Assembly (NCBI GenBank): GCA_905214955.1
Contig: CAJMON010000002.1
Span: 1-64,000, forward strand
Reading direction: 5' to 3'
DNA from: an uncultured bacterium
GTDB taxonomy: Bacteria > Bacillota > Clostridia > Lachnospirales > Lachnospiraceae
Length of the DNA: 64,000 nt
In this document: in pieces, positions 41,157 to 50,711 of the stretch
How the letters are laid out: each line of letters starts with the position of its first letter
Numbering within the stretch: the stretch's first letter is position 1
Notes under the pieces: model-generated
What the model saw: the letters and a program-made list of their open reading frames with translations, nothing else
What the model was told of the DNA's origin: nothing
The model's database searches: none
Program-made: the position numbers and the translations under genes

Positions 41157-42124
41157 AAGCGGATTCCTTTCTCTTCTGCAATTTTCCGAAAAAGCTCCGG
41201 TTCCAGTGCGTAAAACACCTTTCCATTTAAGTAGGAAAAGCCGTTTTTGGTGTCCGGCATTTCCAGACGGAAAGAATGAAGAAGCTGATATTTTAACCCA
41301 AAGGCTTTTTCATACTCCCGGTTGATGGATGCTTTTCCATATTTGGGATCTCCGATAATAGGATGTCCGATGGATGCCAAGTGGGCGCGGATCTGGTGGG
41401 AACGCCCTGTAATCAGGCAGATTTCCAGAAGGGTTGCGTCATCGCAGGAAGAAACCGGGATAAGAAGAGTCTCAATGGGCTGGGACTCTTCTGAAATCGC
41501 TTTTTTTGAAATCTGGACCTGATTGGTCCTTGGATTTTTGGTAAGCCACCCTTTTAGGTGGGAAGCTTCTTGAATACGCCCCGCTGCCAGACAGTGATAA
41601 TATTTATGGACGGTCCGGTCATGGAAGACCTGGCTTAAATACTGGGCACCTTTTAAGGTCTTTGCGGCAGCCACCATGCCGCTGGTGTTCCGGTCTAAGC
41701 GGTTGCACACGGTAGGCCGGAACAGACGCATACTTTCTTCTGTCACAGCCCCGGTATCCAATAAATAGGACTGCACCTGCTCTACCAGCGAAACGTCCGA
41801 GGGTTTTGCCCTCTGGGAGAGGAGGCCGCAGGGCTTGTTGATAAGAAGTATGTGTTCATCTTCATAAAGGATAGAAAGGTTCTGTTTGACATGGGAAATC
41901 TGTACCTGGGAAAATTTCTCCAATGTTTCGTCGGAGAAAAACAGGCGGACACAGTCTCCCTTTTCCAGTTTTTCATTTCCTTCTGCTTTCTTTCCATTTA
42001 AGGTAATGTTCTTTTTCCGCAGCATTTTGTAGACAAAACTTTTGGGTGCTTTGTTTAAATATTTTGCCAGAAATTTGTCGAAACGCTGTCCGGCATCCTG
42101 GGATTGTACGGTAAGTTCTTTCAT
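41129..42124 (-). CDS. RluA-family pseudouridine synthase
   Basis: A 331-aa enzyme making pseudouridine in 23S rRNA, similar to RluC/RluD. The S4 RNA-binding domain (QRFDKFLAKYLNKAP) comes first. The catalytic NRLDRNTSGMV with the nucleophile Asp and GRSHQIRAHLASIGHPIIGD follow. The position it modifies cannot be told by sequence reading. Confidence 0.93.
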   Translation of the reverse strand: MKELTVQSQDAGQRFDKFLAKYLNKAPKSFVYKMLRKKNITLNGKKAEGNEKLEKGDCVRLFFSDETLEKFSQVQISHVKQNLSILYEDEHILLINKPCGLLSQRAKPSDVSLVEQVQSYLLDTGAVTEESMRLFRPTVCNRLDRNTSGMVAAAKTLKGAQYLSQVFHDRTVHKYYHCLAAGRIQEASHLKGWLTKNPRTNQVQISKKAISEESQPIETLLIPVSSCDDATLLEICLITGRSHQIRAHLASIGHPIIGDPKYGKASINREYEKAFGLKYQLLHSFRLEMPDTKNGFSYLNGKVFYALEPELFRKIAEEKGIRLWQPGTPEA

Positions 42125-42136
42125 CGATTTTCCCCT

Positions 42137-42736
42137 TTATAATGCCACATTCAGCAGAGTGAGCTTTACGTCATGATTCCGCTCTTCCAAGGTCTGAAAC
42201 TTTGGATCTTTTGGATCTCTGTGGACTTCCAAAGACTGGACTCTGTCCAAAAACGGTTTCAGGTCTTTGAAAATCTTGACTTCCCGGCTGCGGCTGTTCT
42301 TTTTTAGGATTTCCTTTAAGTGTTTTTCAAGAAATGGGGCATCTGCTTTTTCGGAAGATGCGTATCCCACTACATGGGAGCCGCTGATGTATAAGCAGTC
42401 CACGGGAATGACTTTTTCATAGGTGGTAAAACACAGCTCATAAAACATGGTTCCGCTTTTGGCAGCTTTGCTAGCTTTTTCGTACACTTCTTCGGAAATA
42501 GGTTTCTGCATCAGTATCATAATCATGCCTACCGCACTTTTTCCTGCGGGAAGGCAGCCCATAATGGCCACAAAAGTGAACATGTTCAGTCTTGTCTTTG
42601 TCTGAATCAGGCCGGTAAAATAAATCAGCAGAGTGATGGCAAATAAGCAGCAGGTAATGAGAATCCGTTTTTTCTTCTGACTTCGGATATAGCCGAAATC
42701 TCCTTTTTCAATTTTTACTTTTTTTGACAATTTCAT
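42137..42736 (-). CDS. Uncharacterised membrane protein, 199 aa
   Basis: Not recognised as a named family. It has a basic N-terminus, two hydrophobic segments close together (ILITCCLFAITLLIYFTGL and FVAIMGCLPAGKSAVGMIMIL), and a soluble C-terminal part of about 130 residues with YELCFTTYEKVIPVDCLYIS. The ATG at 42736 has AGAGG upstream. It sits between an SDR gene and an rRNA pseudouridine synthase in an apparent long operon, giving no functional clue. Confidence 0.75.
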   Translation of the reverse strand: MKLSKKVKIEKGDFGYIRSQKKKRILITCCLFAITLLIYFTGLIQTKTRLNMFTFVAIMGCLPAGKSAVGMIMILMQKPISEEVYEKASKAAKSGTMFYELCFTTYEKVIPVDCLYISGSHVVGYASSEKADAPFLEKHLKEILKKNSRSREVKIFKDLKPFLDRVQSLEVHRDPKDPKFQTLEERNHDVKLTLLNVAL

Positions 42737-42758
42737 GGGTACCTCTTTTTGTCTTATT

Positions 42759-43553
42759 TTAGAAAAGCTTTTCAAAAGCCCACATTAACAGGTCTGCTGG
42801 AAGAATCTTTCCTGCAAGGCAGGCTCCCTTCATGGAAAACCCGTAAATGGAAACCGGACGGCGGTGCATGGCATCTCTTAAGGCTTTTTTAACCACCTTC
42901 TTTGGATCTGCCAGAAATGCATCTTTTCCAGGACGGCGCTTCTGGTATTCCTCTGCTCGTTTAAAAAAGGGCGTATCCACTGGCCCAGGACACACTGCTG
43001 TGACGGAAATGCCCCGGTTTCGAAGCTCCCTTCCAAGTGCTCTTGCAAGGCTTAAGACGTAGGATTTGGATGCCGCATACACGGCAAATCCTGGCTGAGG
43101 CAGAAACGCTGATGCAGAGGAAAGAAGGAGAATCCGACTTCCCTGTCTGCAGCAGGGCAGACAGCCAAAGGTGACGGCAGTGAGTGCTTCGCAGTTTAAT
43201 TCCACCGTTTCAAGCTGCGGCTTCATGGGAAGGCGCTCTGCATTTCCAATGACTCCCATGCCGGCGGCACACACCAGCATCCGGATCCTGGGCTTTTCTT
43301 CGTTTAGATGGTGAAAAAATGCGTTTTGATCTTCTTTGTCTGTCAGATCCATGGGAAAAATGCGCACCCTTGTATCTGCGGAAATCACCGCTTCTTCCAG
43401 GGCAATCTTTATCTGTTTTAATTTTTTCTCACTCCGGCCGATAAGCCAGATTTCATCTAAGCTGCAGTCATGGAGGCAGATCTGCCTGGAAAACTCTCTG
43501 CCCATGCCGGAAGAGGCTCCGGTAACCACTGCAATCTGATTTTCCAATGCCAT
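42759..43553 (-). CDS. Short-chain dehydrogenase/reductase
   Basis: A 264-aa NAD(P)-dependent oxidoreductase. The cofactor motif is TGASSGMGREF and the active site has LLSSASAF with Ser and YAASK with Tyr/Lys. The C-terminus is hydrophobic (FSMKGACLAGKILPADLLMWAFEKLF), suggesting membrane association as in ketoacyl-type SDRs. The ATG at 43553 shares bases with the YgiQ stop (TGATG) and has GGAGAGG upstream; an ATG 3 bases earlier is possible. Substrate unknown. Confidence 0.9.
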   Translation of the reverse strand: MALENQIAVVTGASSGMGREFSRQICLHDCSLDEIWLIGRSEKKLKQIKIALEEAVISADTRVRIFPMDLTDKEDQNAFFHHLNEEKPRIRMLVCAAGMGVIGNAERLPMKPQLETVELNCEALTAVTFGCLPCCRQGSRILLLSSASAFLPQPGFAVYAASKSYVLSLARALGRELRNRGISVTAVCPGPVDTPFFKRAEEYQKRRPGKDAFLADPKKVVKKALRDAMHRRPVSIYGFSMKGACLAGKILPADLLMWAFEKLF

Positions 43554-45469
43554 CATCCTCTCCCACCTTTCTTTTTGTGTACATTCCGGATGGTTTTGCG
43601 TCCGGTTTTGCCATTTGGTGTTCTGTCTTTTTCGCCTTTACTGCTGCCCTGTTCCCTGACGCCTGTTTTGAATTTTTCCGGCCGGATCAGGCATTTTGGC
43701 CCGTAGCCGATTAAGTCTGTCCGGTGGGTCTTTTCCAGGGCTTCCTTTACCAGATCATAATTGGCCGGATTCCGGTACTGGATTAAGGCACGCTGCATGG
43801 CCTTTTCGTGGGGATTTTTGGGAACATATACGGGTTCCATGGTTCTTGGGTCCACTCCGGTATAGTACATGCAGGTGGAAATGGTAGACGGCGTTGGATA
43901 AAAGTCCTGTACCTGTTCCGGCATGTAGCCCAGGGTCTGCAGATATTCTGCCAGTGTGACAGCGTCCTTTAAGGTGCTTCCCGGGTGAGAGGACATCAGA
44001 TAGGGTACCAGAAACTGGTTCATGCCTTCTTCTTTGTTCAGTTTTTTGTATTTTTCCGTAAATGCAGCGTACACACTGTGAGGCGGCTTGCCCATGCAGG
44101 AAAGCACCCGGTCGGACACATGCTCCGGAGCCACCTTCAGCTGGCCGCTGATGTGGTATTTTACCAGTTCCCTGAAAAACCGGTCGTCTTTGTCGTGAAT
44201 CAGGTAATCAAAGCGGATACCGGAACGGATAAAAACTTTTTTTACTCCGGGCAGGGCACGCAGCTTCCGAAGAAGAGCCAGATAATCGGAGTGATCGATC
44301 TTCAGATTCTTGCAGGGAGACGGAAACAGGCACTGCCTGCCAGGGCAGGCACCTTTGGTGTTTTGTTTTTCACAGGCAGGCTGCCGGAAGTCCGCCGTTG
44401 GCCCTCCCACGTCATGGATGTAGCCTTTAAAGTCCGGATCTTTAGTAAATAATTTGGCCTCCTCGACGAGAGACTCATGGCTCCTGAATTGAATGATCCG
44501 CCCCTGATGGAACGTCAGGGCGCAGAAACTGCAGGCACCAAAGCATCCCCGGTTGCTTACCAGGCTGAACTGGATCTCAGAAATGGCTGGAATGCCTCCG
44601 GCTGCCTTGTAGGAGGGATGATACGTTCTCATATACGGATAGGTATACACATCATCCATTTCCTGGCGGGTCAGGGGTTTGGACGCAGGATTCTGCACCA
44701 CCCAGATGTTGTCCGGATAGGGCTCTGCCAGCCGCTTTCCAGAATAGGGATCTGTATTTCGGTACTGAATGGCAAAGCTTCTTGCATAGGCCATGGGATC
44801 AGCCTTTACCTCTGCAAAGGAAGGCAGGGTTTCATAGTCGTAAATATTTTCCGGATGCTGGGTTTTATAAACCGTTCCATCTACAAAGGTAATGTCTGAT
44901 ACTGCCAGACCAGAATTCAGTGCCTGGGCAATTTCCAGAATGCTGTGCTCTCCCATTCCGTAGGAAAGGAGGTCGGCACCGGAATCTAAGAGCACGCTGC
45001 GGCGGATCTTATTTTCCCAGTAATCATAGTGGGCAAGCCTGCGCAGGCTTGCTTCAATTCCGCCAATGATGATGGGCACGTCCTTGTAGGTCTGGCGGAT
45101 CAGATTTCCATAGACAATCACCGCTCTGTCCGGCCGTTTTCCCATGACGCCTCCTGGAGAATAGGAGTCTGTTTTCCGGTGTTTTTTGGAAACTGTATAG
45201 TGATTTACCATGGAATCCATATTTCCAGCACTTACCAGAAAACCAAGACGGGGACGGCCAAGAATGGTCACACTGTTTTTGTCTTTCCAGTCCGGCTGTG
45301 CAATGATTCCTACGGAAAACCCATTGGCCTCCAGCATCCGGGTGATGATGGCATGGCCGAAAGAAGGATGGTCCACATAGGCATCCCCGCTGATATAAAC
45401 AAAGTCCAGCTGCTCAATTCCCCTTTTTTTCATATCCTGTCTGGAGACAGGCAAAAAATCATGTATCAT
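43553..45469 (-). CDS. YgiQ-family radical SAM protein
   Basis: A 638-aa radical SAM enzyme of the YgiQ/UPF0313 family. The cluster motif is NRGCFGACSFCAL. There is an N-terminal B12-type region (FVYISGDAYVDHPSFGHAII) and a basic C-terminal tail (about 600-638). Homologues are widespread with unknown substrate. Its start overlaps the HAD hydrolase stop by 4 bases. Confidence 0.92.
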   Translation of the reverse strand: MIHDFLPVSRQDMKKRGIEQLDFVYISGDAYVDHPSFGHAIITRMLEANGFSVGIIAQPDWKDKNSVTILGRPRLGFLVSAGNMDSMVNHYTVSKKHRKTDSYSPGGVMGKRPDRAVIVYGNLIRQTYKDVPIIIGGIEASLRRLAHYDYWENKIRRSVLLDSGADLLSYGMGEHSILEIAQALNSGLAVSDITFVDGTVYKTQHPENIYDYETLPSFAEVKADPMAYARSFAIQYRNTDPYSGKRLAEPYPDNIWVVQNPASKPLTRQEMDDVYTYPYMRTYHPSYKAAGGIPAISEIQFSLVSNRGCFGACSFCALTFHQGRIIQFRSHESLVEEAKLFTKDPDFKGYIHDVGGPTADFRQPACEKQNTKGACPGRQCLFPSPCKNLKIDHSDYLALLRKLRALPGVKKVFIRSGIRFDYLIHDKDDRFFRELVKYHISGQLKVAPEHVSDRVLSCMGKPPHSVYAAFTEKYKKLNKEEGMNQFLVPYLMSSHPGSTLKDAVTLAEYLQTLGYMPEQVQDFYPTPSTISTCMYYTGVDPRTMEPVYVPKNPHEKAMQRALIQYRNPANYDLVKEALEKTHRTDLIGYGPKCLIRPEKFKTGVREQGSSKGEKDRTPNGKTGRKTIRNVHKKKGGRG

Positions 45470-46140
45470 GTAAAATCCTCTCTAAACATCTTCGGTACCT
45501 GGTCATAGCTGGTAATAAAGGCATCTGCCAGCTCTTTTTTTGCTTCCAGCTGATCCTCTGAAAAACGGTCTGCCACAGCACAGACAATCATCCCCGCATG
45601 TTTTCCTGCAAGAATGCCCATGGGCACATCTTCAAAAACCAGACAGGCTTTGGGGTCTGCATGAAGCTCTTCGGCCGCTTTTAGGTAGACATCCGGGGCC
45701 GGTTTTCCTTTCTGAACCATGCATCCGGTGATAATCGCTGAAAAATAGTCAAAGATTCCATGCTGCTTTAAGGCCGCCGTCACCAGCTCCAGGCTGTTGC
45801 TGGTGGCAATCCCGCAGGGAATCTGTTTTTCTTTCAGAAACTCCAAAAATTCTTTTGCCCCTGGTTTTAAGGGAACCACATGGGCATATTTTTCATAAGC
45901 CATCAGGTTCCAGTCCTCTTTGATTTCTTCCAGCGTCTTTGGAAGCTGGAAGCGCTCTTTAAAATACACAGCCGTCTCGGTAAAACTTTTTCCTTCAATC
46001 TCCCGCTCAATTTCCCGCTGAAACTCCTCTGAAAGGGGAATCTGGTATCTTCCCAGGTATTCGATGTCAATGTCTTTCCACATCCACATGGAATCCACCA
46101 GGGTACCGTCCAGGTCAAAGATTACTGCCTGTATCTTCAT
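45466..46140 (-). CDS. HAD-superfamily phosphatase (beta-phosphoglucomutase-like)
   Basis: A 224-aa HAD subfamily IA hydrolase. FDLDGTLVDS holds the nucleophile Asp and general acid, ATSNSLELV is motif II, and VFEDVPMGILAGKHAGM gives motifs III/IV. The cap domain is helical. Substrate uncertain: a phosphosugar phosphatase or a phosphoglucomutase. It overlaps both neighbours by 4 bases. Confidence 0.9.
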   Translation of the reverse strand: MKIQAVIFDLDGTLVDSMWMWKDIDIEYLGRYQIPLSEEFQREIEREIEGKSFTETAVYFKERFQLPKTLEEIKEDWNLMAYEKYAHVVPLKPGAKEFLEFLKEKQIPCGIATSNSLELVTAALKQHGIFDYFSAIITGCMVQKGKPAPDVYLKAAEELHADPKACLVFEDVPMGILAGKHAGMIVCAVADRFSEDQLEAKKELADAFITSYDQVPKMFREDFT

Positions 46141-46883
46141 GATTCATCCACTCCTTTCTGAAGATTTCGAAGTGCGAAAAGCTCCTCTTTTGTCAAAGGA
46201 CGAAAAGCGCCTTTTTTCAGATCTTTTGGCAGAATCAGTGGTCCCATGGAAAGGCGTTTTAAGTACACCACTTCCATGCCCACCGCATGAAACATGCGCT
46301 TTACCTGGTGAAACCGCCCTTCTTCCACAGTGACCCGAATCAAAGACTCTCCTGTCTCTTCATTGGTTTCCAAAATCTTTAACACAGCAGGCAGAGCCGG
46401 TTTTTCATCTCCAATATCTAATCCCGCAGCAAAGGACACCTGCTCTTTTGCAGTCACAATTCCCGAAATCCGGGCCTCATAGGTCTTTGGCACATGTTTC
46501 CTGGGTGATAACAGCTGATGGGCAAGGGTGCCGTCATTGGTAATCAGAAGCAGGCCTTCGGTATCTTTGTCAAGCCGTCCCACGGGAGCTAAGTCTTTTC
46601 CTTTTGCCTCTTTTAAATAGTCCATGACCGTGGGAGCATGGGCATCCCGCACTGCTGTCACACACCCTGCAGGCTTGTGAAGCAGATAATAGGCATATCC
46701 GGATGCAGCTACAGATGTTCCGTCAAAAAGGATTTCTGCCCCGGTTTCTTCAAATTTAAAATTTGGATCGGTAACGGTCTGTCCATTGACTGACACCCGT
46801 CCCTTTTTGATATAGGTTTTTACTTCTGAACGGGTGCCTGCGCCGGCATTTGCCAGAAATTTATCCAGACGTGTATTTGCCAT
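46137..46883 (-). CDS. RsuA/RluB-family rRNA pseudouridine synthase
   Basis: A 248-aa enzyme with an N-terminal S4 domain (RLDKFLANAGAGTRSEVKTYI), the catalytic PVGRLDKDTEGLLLITNDG and the family block EGRFHQVKRMFHAVG. It probably modifies one uridine of 16S or 23S rRNA. It precedes the HAD gene and follows the RsmF-like methyltransferase, making a small rRNA-modification group. Confidence 0.93.
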   Translation of the reverse strand: MANTRLDKFLANAGAGTRSEVKTYIKKGRVSVNGQTVTDPNFKFEETGAEILFDGTSVAASGYAYYLLHKPAGCVTAVRDAHAPTVMDYLKEAKGKDLAPVGRLDKDTEGLLLITNDGTLAHQLLSPRKHVPKTYEARISGIVTAKEQVSFAAGLDIGDEKPALPAVLKILETNEETGESLIRVTVEEGRFHQVKRMFHAVGMEVVYLKRLSMGPLILPKDLKKGAFRPLTKEELFALRNLQKGVDES

Positions 46884-46884
46884 T

Positions 46885-48219
46885 TTACTGCATCCTCCAC
46901 CCTGTACAATATTTGTTCTTTAAGGTACCATTTTTTGCCTTGGCCCATCCAAGAGAAAATCCGTCCACGCACACCAGTACCCAGCCATCCCATGGGCATT
47001 CCGGTACTTCCACAGTTTCTCCTTTTAAATAGCGGATGACATTTGGATCTTCACAGGAAAGGTCCACGGTCTGAGAAAAGACTCCTTTCTTCAGGTACAT
47101 GGCCAGAGCCTGGGAAGGTTCAAACCGATTTTTCTTAAGATCTCCTAAATACAGCCCTGTACGCAGGAAACTCAATCCTTTCACAGATGGCAGTTCTTTT
47201 GGAACAGCATAGGCCTTTCCACCGCGGATTTCCAGAATGGTATCTTCCAGAATGGGAATCTTTACCAGGTTGAAAAAGTCTTCCAGCTCTTCTGGAACCG
47301 TTGTCTTTTTTGAGGGAGAAACCGCCGCAGGGAAACGCTCCCCTGCTTTTTGCAGCAGAGCGGCAAAATGTCCTTCGCCTTCGATCTTGTGGGGAAACAG
47401 GCGCAGAGTTCCAGGCAGGCTTCCCTCATAGAATCCATCGGAAGATTTTGCGGGAATCAGGGAAAGTTCTGGATATTCTTCTAAAATCCAGCGGATGTTG
47501 TCCTCATTTTCCCGTTCATCAAAGGTGCAGGTAGAATACAGCAGCATTCCTCCAGGAGCCAGCAGGGAGACGGCACTTTTTAAAATCTGCCTCTGAATGG
47601 GGACATAATACTCTGGACCATGTTCTTCCCAGCTGTGGATCATAGCCGGGTCTCTCCGGAACATGCCTTCTCCGGAACAGGGAACATCGGTTAAAATCTT
47701 ATCAAAATATTCCGGGAAATATCCTTCCAGGTCTTCCGGTGCCGCACTGGTTACCAGAATGTTTCCGGCACCGAACAGTTCCAGATTCTTTAAAAGGCCG
47801 ATGGCTCTGGAGCGGCTGATATCGTTGGAGACCAAAATGCCGCTGCCATCCAGCCTGGCAGCCAGCTCTGTGGATTTTCCTCCCGGGGCGGCGCACAGGT
47901 CCAGCACTCGGTCTCCTCTGGAAATGGGCAGCCTGGAAGCAGGTACCATGGCACTTGGCTCCTGAATATAATAAAGTCCGGCGTGATAATAAGGATGTTT
48001 GGCCACCGGATCTTTGGAATCGTAATAAAAGCCATTTTCCGTCCAGGGCACCTGGCGCAGGGAAAAAGGGCTGATTTTTCGAAATTCTTCCGGAAGAACT
48101 TTGGACTGGTTTACACGAAGACCATATACTCTGGGCTTCTGAAAACTTTCTTCATATGCCGCATAGTCTTCCTTTAACAATGCTTTCATCTCTTCCTGAA
48201 ACGCTGCAGGCAGATTCAT
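46885..48219 (-). CDS. RsmF-like 16S rRNA m5C methyltransferase (NOL1/NOP2/Sun family)
   Basis: A 444-aa SAM-dependent cytosine methyltransferase. LDLCAAPGGKSTELAARL is the SAM site, TDVPCSGEGMFRRDP has the motif IV Cys, and YSTCTFDERENEDNI has the catalytic Cys. The C-terminal region (about 310-444) matches the RsmF PUA-like extension. It is the first gene of the operon behind a good promoter. Confidence 0.93.
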   Translation of the reverse strand: MNLPAAFQEEMKALLKEDYAAYEESFQKPRVYGLRVNQSKVLPEEFRKISPFSLRQVPWTENGFYYDSKDPVAKHPYYHAGLYYIQEPSAMVPASRLPISRGDRVLDLCAAPGGKSTELAARLDGSGILVSNDISRSRAIGLLKNLELFGAGNILVTSAAPEDLEGYFPEYFDKILTDVPCSGEGMFRRDPAMIHSWEEHGPEYYVPIQRQILKSAVSLLAPGGMLLYSTCTFDERENEDNIRWILEEYPELSLIPAKSSDGFYEGSLPGTLRLFPHKIEGEGHFAALLQKAGERFPAAVSPSKKTTVPEELEDFFNLVKIPILEDTILEIRGGKAYAVPKELPSVKGLSFLRTGLYLGDLKKNRFEPSQALAMYLKKGVFSQTVDLSCEDPNVIRYLKGETVEVPECPWDGWVLVCVDGFSLGWAKAKNGTLKNKYCTGWRMQ

Positions 48220-48250
48220 AGGCGGTATTCCTCTCTAAGTGTTTTTGTCT

Positions 48251-48279
48251 ATCTTACCCTTTCCGCGAAAAAAAGTCAA
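48251..48279 (-). promoter_or_regulatory. Promoter of the rRNA-modification operon
   Basis: Minus strand TTGACT, 17-base spacer, TAAGAT, about 30 bases before the methyltransferase ATG. Confidence 0.65.
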
Positions 48280-48285
48280 ACAATA

Positions 48286-48327
48286 GAAGCAAAACGGCAG
48301 TTCCTGTATGTTAGATAAGGAACTGCC
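48286..48327 (-). terminator. Intrinsic terminator after the DDAH-like gene
   Basis: GGCAGTTCCT and AGGAACTGCC form a perfect 10-bp stem followed by GTTTTGCTTCT on the minus strand; the T-run is interrupted. Confidence 0.7.
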
Positions 48328-48353
48328 AGTTTTTGTCTGGTTTTTGAAATTTA

Positions 48354-49136
48354 TTATTTCAGAGCGGTAAACCGCAGGGACAGACAGCTTAAACCGCCGT
48401 CAATTTTGCGGAACTCGGAAGTATCTACCAGAATCACATCATATCCCATGCTGCGAACCAGTTTTTCAGTTTCCGGATAGCCTGCCGGTACCAGTACGGT
48501 TCCGTTCATCCAGATGCAGTTTGCTGCATAAGATTCAGATTCCGGAATGATGTATTTGTTATATTTTGCGAAATCCGGTTTGTCAATGAATTCTCCGGAT
48601 ACCAGCATGTTGTTGTTCTCCAGATAGTTCACACCGGTTTTCAGATGCAGAACCTTCTCCAGGGGAACTTCGCTTCCGCTCAGGCCATATTTCTCCAGAA
48701 TGGCGATGAACTGACGAATGCCTTCTTCGTTTGTTCTGGCACTGCGTCCTACATAGAAATGATCGCCTACCATCATAACATCGCCGCCCTCTAAGGTTCC
48801 AGGAGCTTTGATGTATTCAATCTTGTCTTCCGGATAAAACTGTTTGATCACCGGGATCATTGCCTCGATCTCGCCTTTTCTGGTGGAAGCACCAGGGTTG
48901 GTGATAATGGCACAGGCACGGGTCAGCACTGCATCATCTTCTACGAAGCAGGAATCCGGATATTCGTCGTTTGCCGGAAGTACGGTAACTTCCACGCCAG
49001 TCTTTTTCAGCGCTTCAATATAAGCAGCGTGCTGTTTTAAAGCCAGCTCATAATCCGGTGCACCAAGCTGGGGATTGGATGTGATACCTTCTACTACACG
49101 TTTACAGGGGGTGCGTACAATTACATTCTGAAACAT
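48354..49136 (-). CDS. Dimethylargininase (DDAH)-like amidinotransferase-superfamily enzyme
   Basis: A 260-aa pentein-fold hydrolase resembling dimethylarginine dimethylaminohydrolase, which turns methylated arginine into citrulline. Typical signatures are seen: DSCFVEDDAVL, GTLEGGDVMMVG, HFYVGRSARTNEEG, VLHLKTGVNYL with the catalytic His, and the C-terminal GGLSCLSLRF with the nucleophile Cys251. It is much shorter than arginine deiminase. It is the last gene of an operon with a polar-amino-acid ABC transporter, so its substrate is probably imported by that system. Hydrolysis of free arginine or another guanidino compound cannot be excluded. Confidence 0.85.
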   Translation of the reverse strand: MFQNVIVRTPCKRVVEGITSNPQLGAPDYELALKQHAAYIEALKKTGVEVTVLPANDEYPDSCFVEDDAVLTRACAIITNPGASTRKGEIEAMIPVIKQFYPEDKIEYIKAPGTLEGGDVMMVGDHFYVGRSARTNEEGIRQFIAILEKYGLSGSEVPLEKVLHLKTGVNYLENNNMLVSGEFIDKPDFAKYNKYIIPESESYAANCIWMNGTVLVPAGYPETEKLVRSMGYDVILVDTSEFRKIDGGLSCLSLRFTALK

Positions 49137-49160
49137 CTTTTTTACCTCGTTTTCTTTTCA

Positions 49161-49886
49161 TTAGATCAGCACTTTGGAAAGGAAATCCTGCAGACGGGGA
49201 TCCTTTGGATGTACGAAAAATTCTTCCGGTGCATTCTGCTCTTTGATGATTCCTTCATCAATAAAAATCACTCTGGATGCCACGCGGCGTGCAAATGCCA
49301 TTTCGTGGGTAACGATCACCATGGTCATGCCGTCGTCTGCCAGCTCCTCAATGAGCTGAAGCACTTCACCGACCATTTCCGGGTCCAGGGCACTGGTAGG
49401 CTCATCAAACAGCATCACGTCCGGGTTCATGGCCAGGGCACGGACAATGGCGATACGCTGTTTCTGGCCGCCGGAAAGCATGGCAGGATAGGTATCTGCC
49501 TTGTCTAACAGGCCGATCCGGTCCAACAGCTGTCTTGCCTGCTCTTCCGCCTCTGCCTTGGTTTTTAATTTTAACTGAATCGGTGCCAGGGTAATATTAT
49601 CCAGGATCGTGCGGTGGGGAAACAGATTAAAGTGCTGGAATACCATTCCCATTCTTCTGCGGGCCATATCTTCATCGGTAGACGGATCTGTCAGATCCAC
49701 GCCCTCAAAAATGACGTGGCCGCTGTCCGGCTCCTCCAAAAGATTTAAGCAGCGCAGGAAGGTACTTTTTCCGCTTCCGGAAGGACCAATGACAGCTACA
49801 CGCTCTCCTTTTTCAATGGTGGTGGTGATGCCATTTAAAACCTTGAGCCCGCCAAAACTTTTATGTAAATCTTTAACCTCGATCAC
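49161..49886 (-). CDS. Amino-acid ABC transporter ATPase
   Basis: A 241-aa GlnQ-type ATPase for polar amino acids. Walker A GPSGSGKST, Q-loop FQHFNLFPH, signature LSGGQKQRIAI, Walker B VMLFDEPTSALD and switch His VTHEM. The GTG start at 49886 has AAAGGAGG upstream and overlaps the permease end by 14 bases. An ATG 48 bases earlier would sit deep in the permease gene. Confidence 0.95.
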   Translation of the reverse strand: MIEVKDLHKSFGGLKVLNGITTTIEKGERVAVIGPSGSGKSTFLRCLNLLEEPDSGHVIFEGVDLTDPSTDEDMARRRMGMVFQHFNLFPHRTILDNITLAPIQLKLKTKAEAEEQARQLLDRIGLLDKADTYPAMLSGGQKQRIAIVRALAMNPDVMLFDEPTSALDPEMVGEVLQLIEELADDGMTMVIVTHEMAFARRVASRVIFIDEGIIKEQNAPEEFFVHPKDPRLQDFLSKVLI

Positions 49887-50592
49887 TCTTAGCCAACCTC
49901 CTTTCCAGATGTCCGACTGCTGTGGAAAGTCCAAATACCAGCAGGAAGTAAATCAGTGCAACGGATACCAGAGGGAAGAATGCCAGCAGGGTACGGCTTC
50001 TTACCAGATCGCTGGCACGGGTTAAATCTACCACTGCGATCAGACCAACGATGGATGTCTCTTTTAACACGGCAATTCCTTCGTTGCACAGTGCCGGGAG
50101 AATGTTTTTTACTGCCTGAGGCAGGATGATTTTTCGCATGGTGGTGACTCTGGAAAGACCGAGAGAACGTCCGGCTTCCATCTGTCCTACGTCAACGGAA
50201 TTGATACCGCCGCGGATTACTTCGGATACGTAGGCGGCGGAATTTAAGCCGAATGCCACGCAGGCAACCACCAGCTTGTCTTTTCCGGCCAGGATCAGAA
50301 ATGCCATGATCATCAGCTGAATGGCCAAAGGGGTTCCTCGCATCACGGCTACATAAGCCACCAGAATTTTGTCTACGATGGTCAGCAGGATGGTTCCCAG
50401 ATTTTTCCGTTTCCGTTTCTCGGAAGCCATGTAGTGGATCACAGCAATGACGGTTCCAAGGGCAATACCGATCAGGGCTGCAATCACCGTGATCAGGATG
50501 GTGTTTTTGAATCCGCCCAAGAAAACTTTCCAGCGGTTATCCACAATAAAGGTGCTGTTAAACTGCATTACAAATGAATCTATAAATCCCAT
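49873..50592 (-). CDS. Amino-acid ABC transporter permease
   Basis: A 239-aa membrane permease of the HisM/GlnP type with about five hydrophobic segments. The EAA loop reads EAGRSLGLSRVTTMRKIILPQA, the contact site for the ATPase. The ATG at 50592 has GGAGG 9 bases upstream; two earlier ATGs lack one. Only one permease gene is present, so it probably works as a homodimer. Confidence 0.93.
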   Translation of the reverse strand: MGFIDSFVMQFNSTFIVDNRWKVFLGGFKNTILITVIAALIGIALGTVIAVIHYMASEKRKRKNLGTILLTIVDKILVAYVAVMRGTPLAIQLMIMAFLILAGKDKLVVACVAFGLNSAAYVSEVIRGGINSVDVGQMEAGRSLGLSRVTTMRKIILPQAVKNILPALCNEGIAVLKETSIVGLIAVVDLTRASDLVRSRTLLAFFPLVSVALIYFLLVFGLSTAVGHLERRLAKSDRG

Positions 50593-50711
50593 ACGGGTGT
50601 TTCCTCCAAACATTATTCTGCCGAAACCCGCAAAGGGTGCTGCGAAATCCTGCATCATGTACAGAAATTTTGCAACACCTTTTTTGCAGATTCAAACCGG
50701 CTGTTCAATCA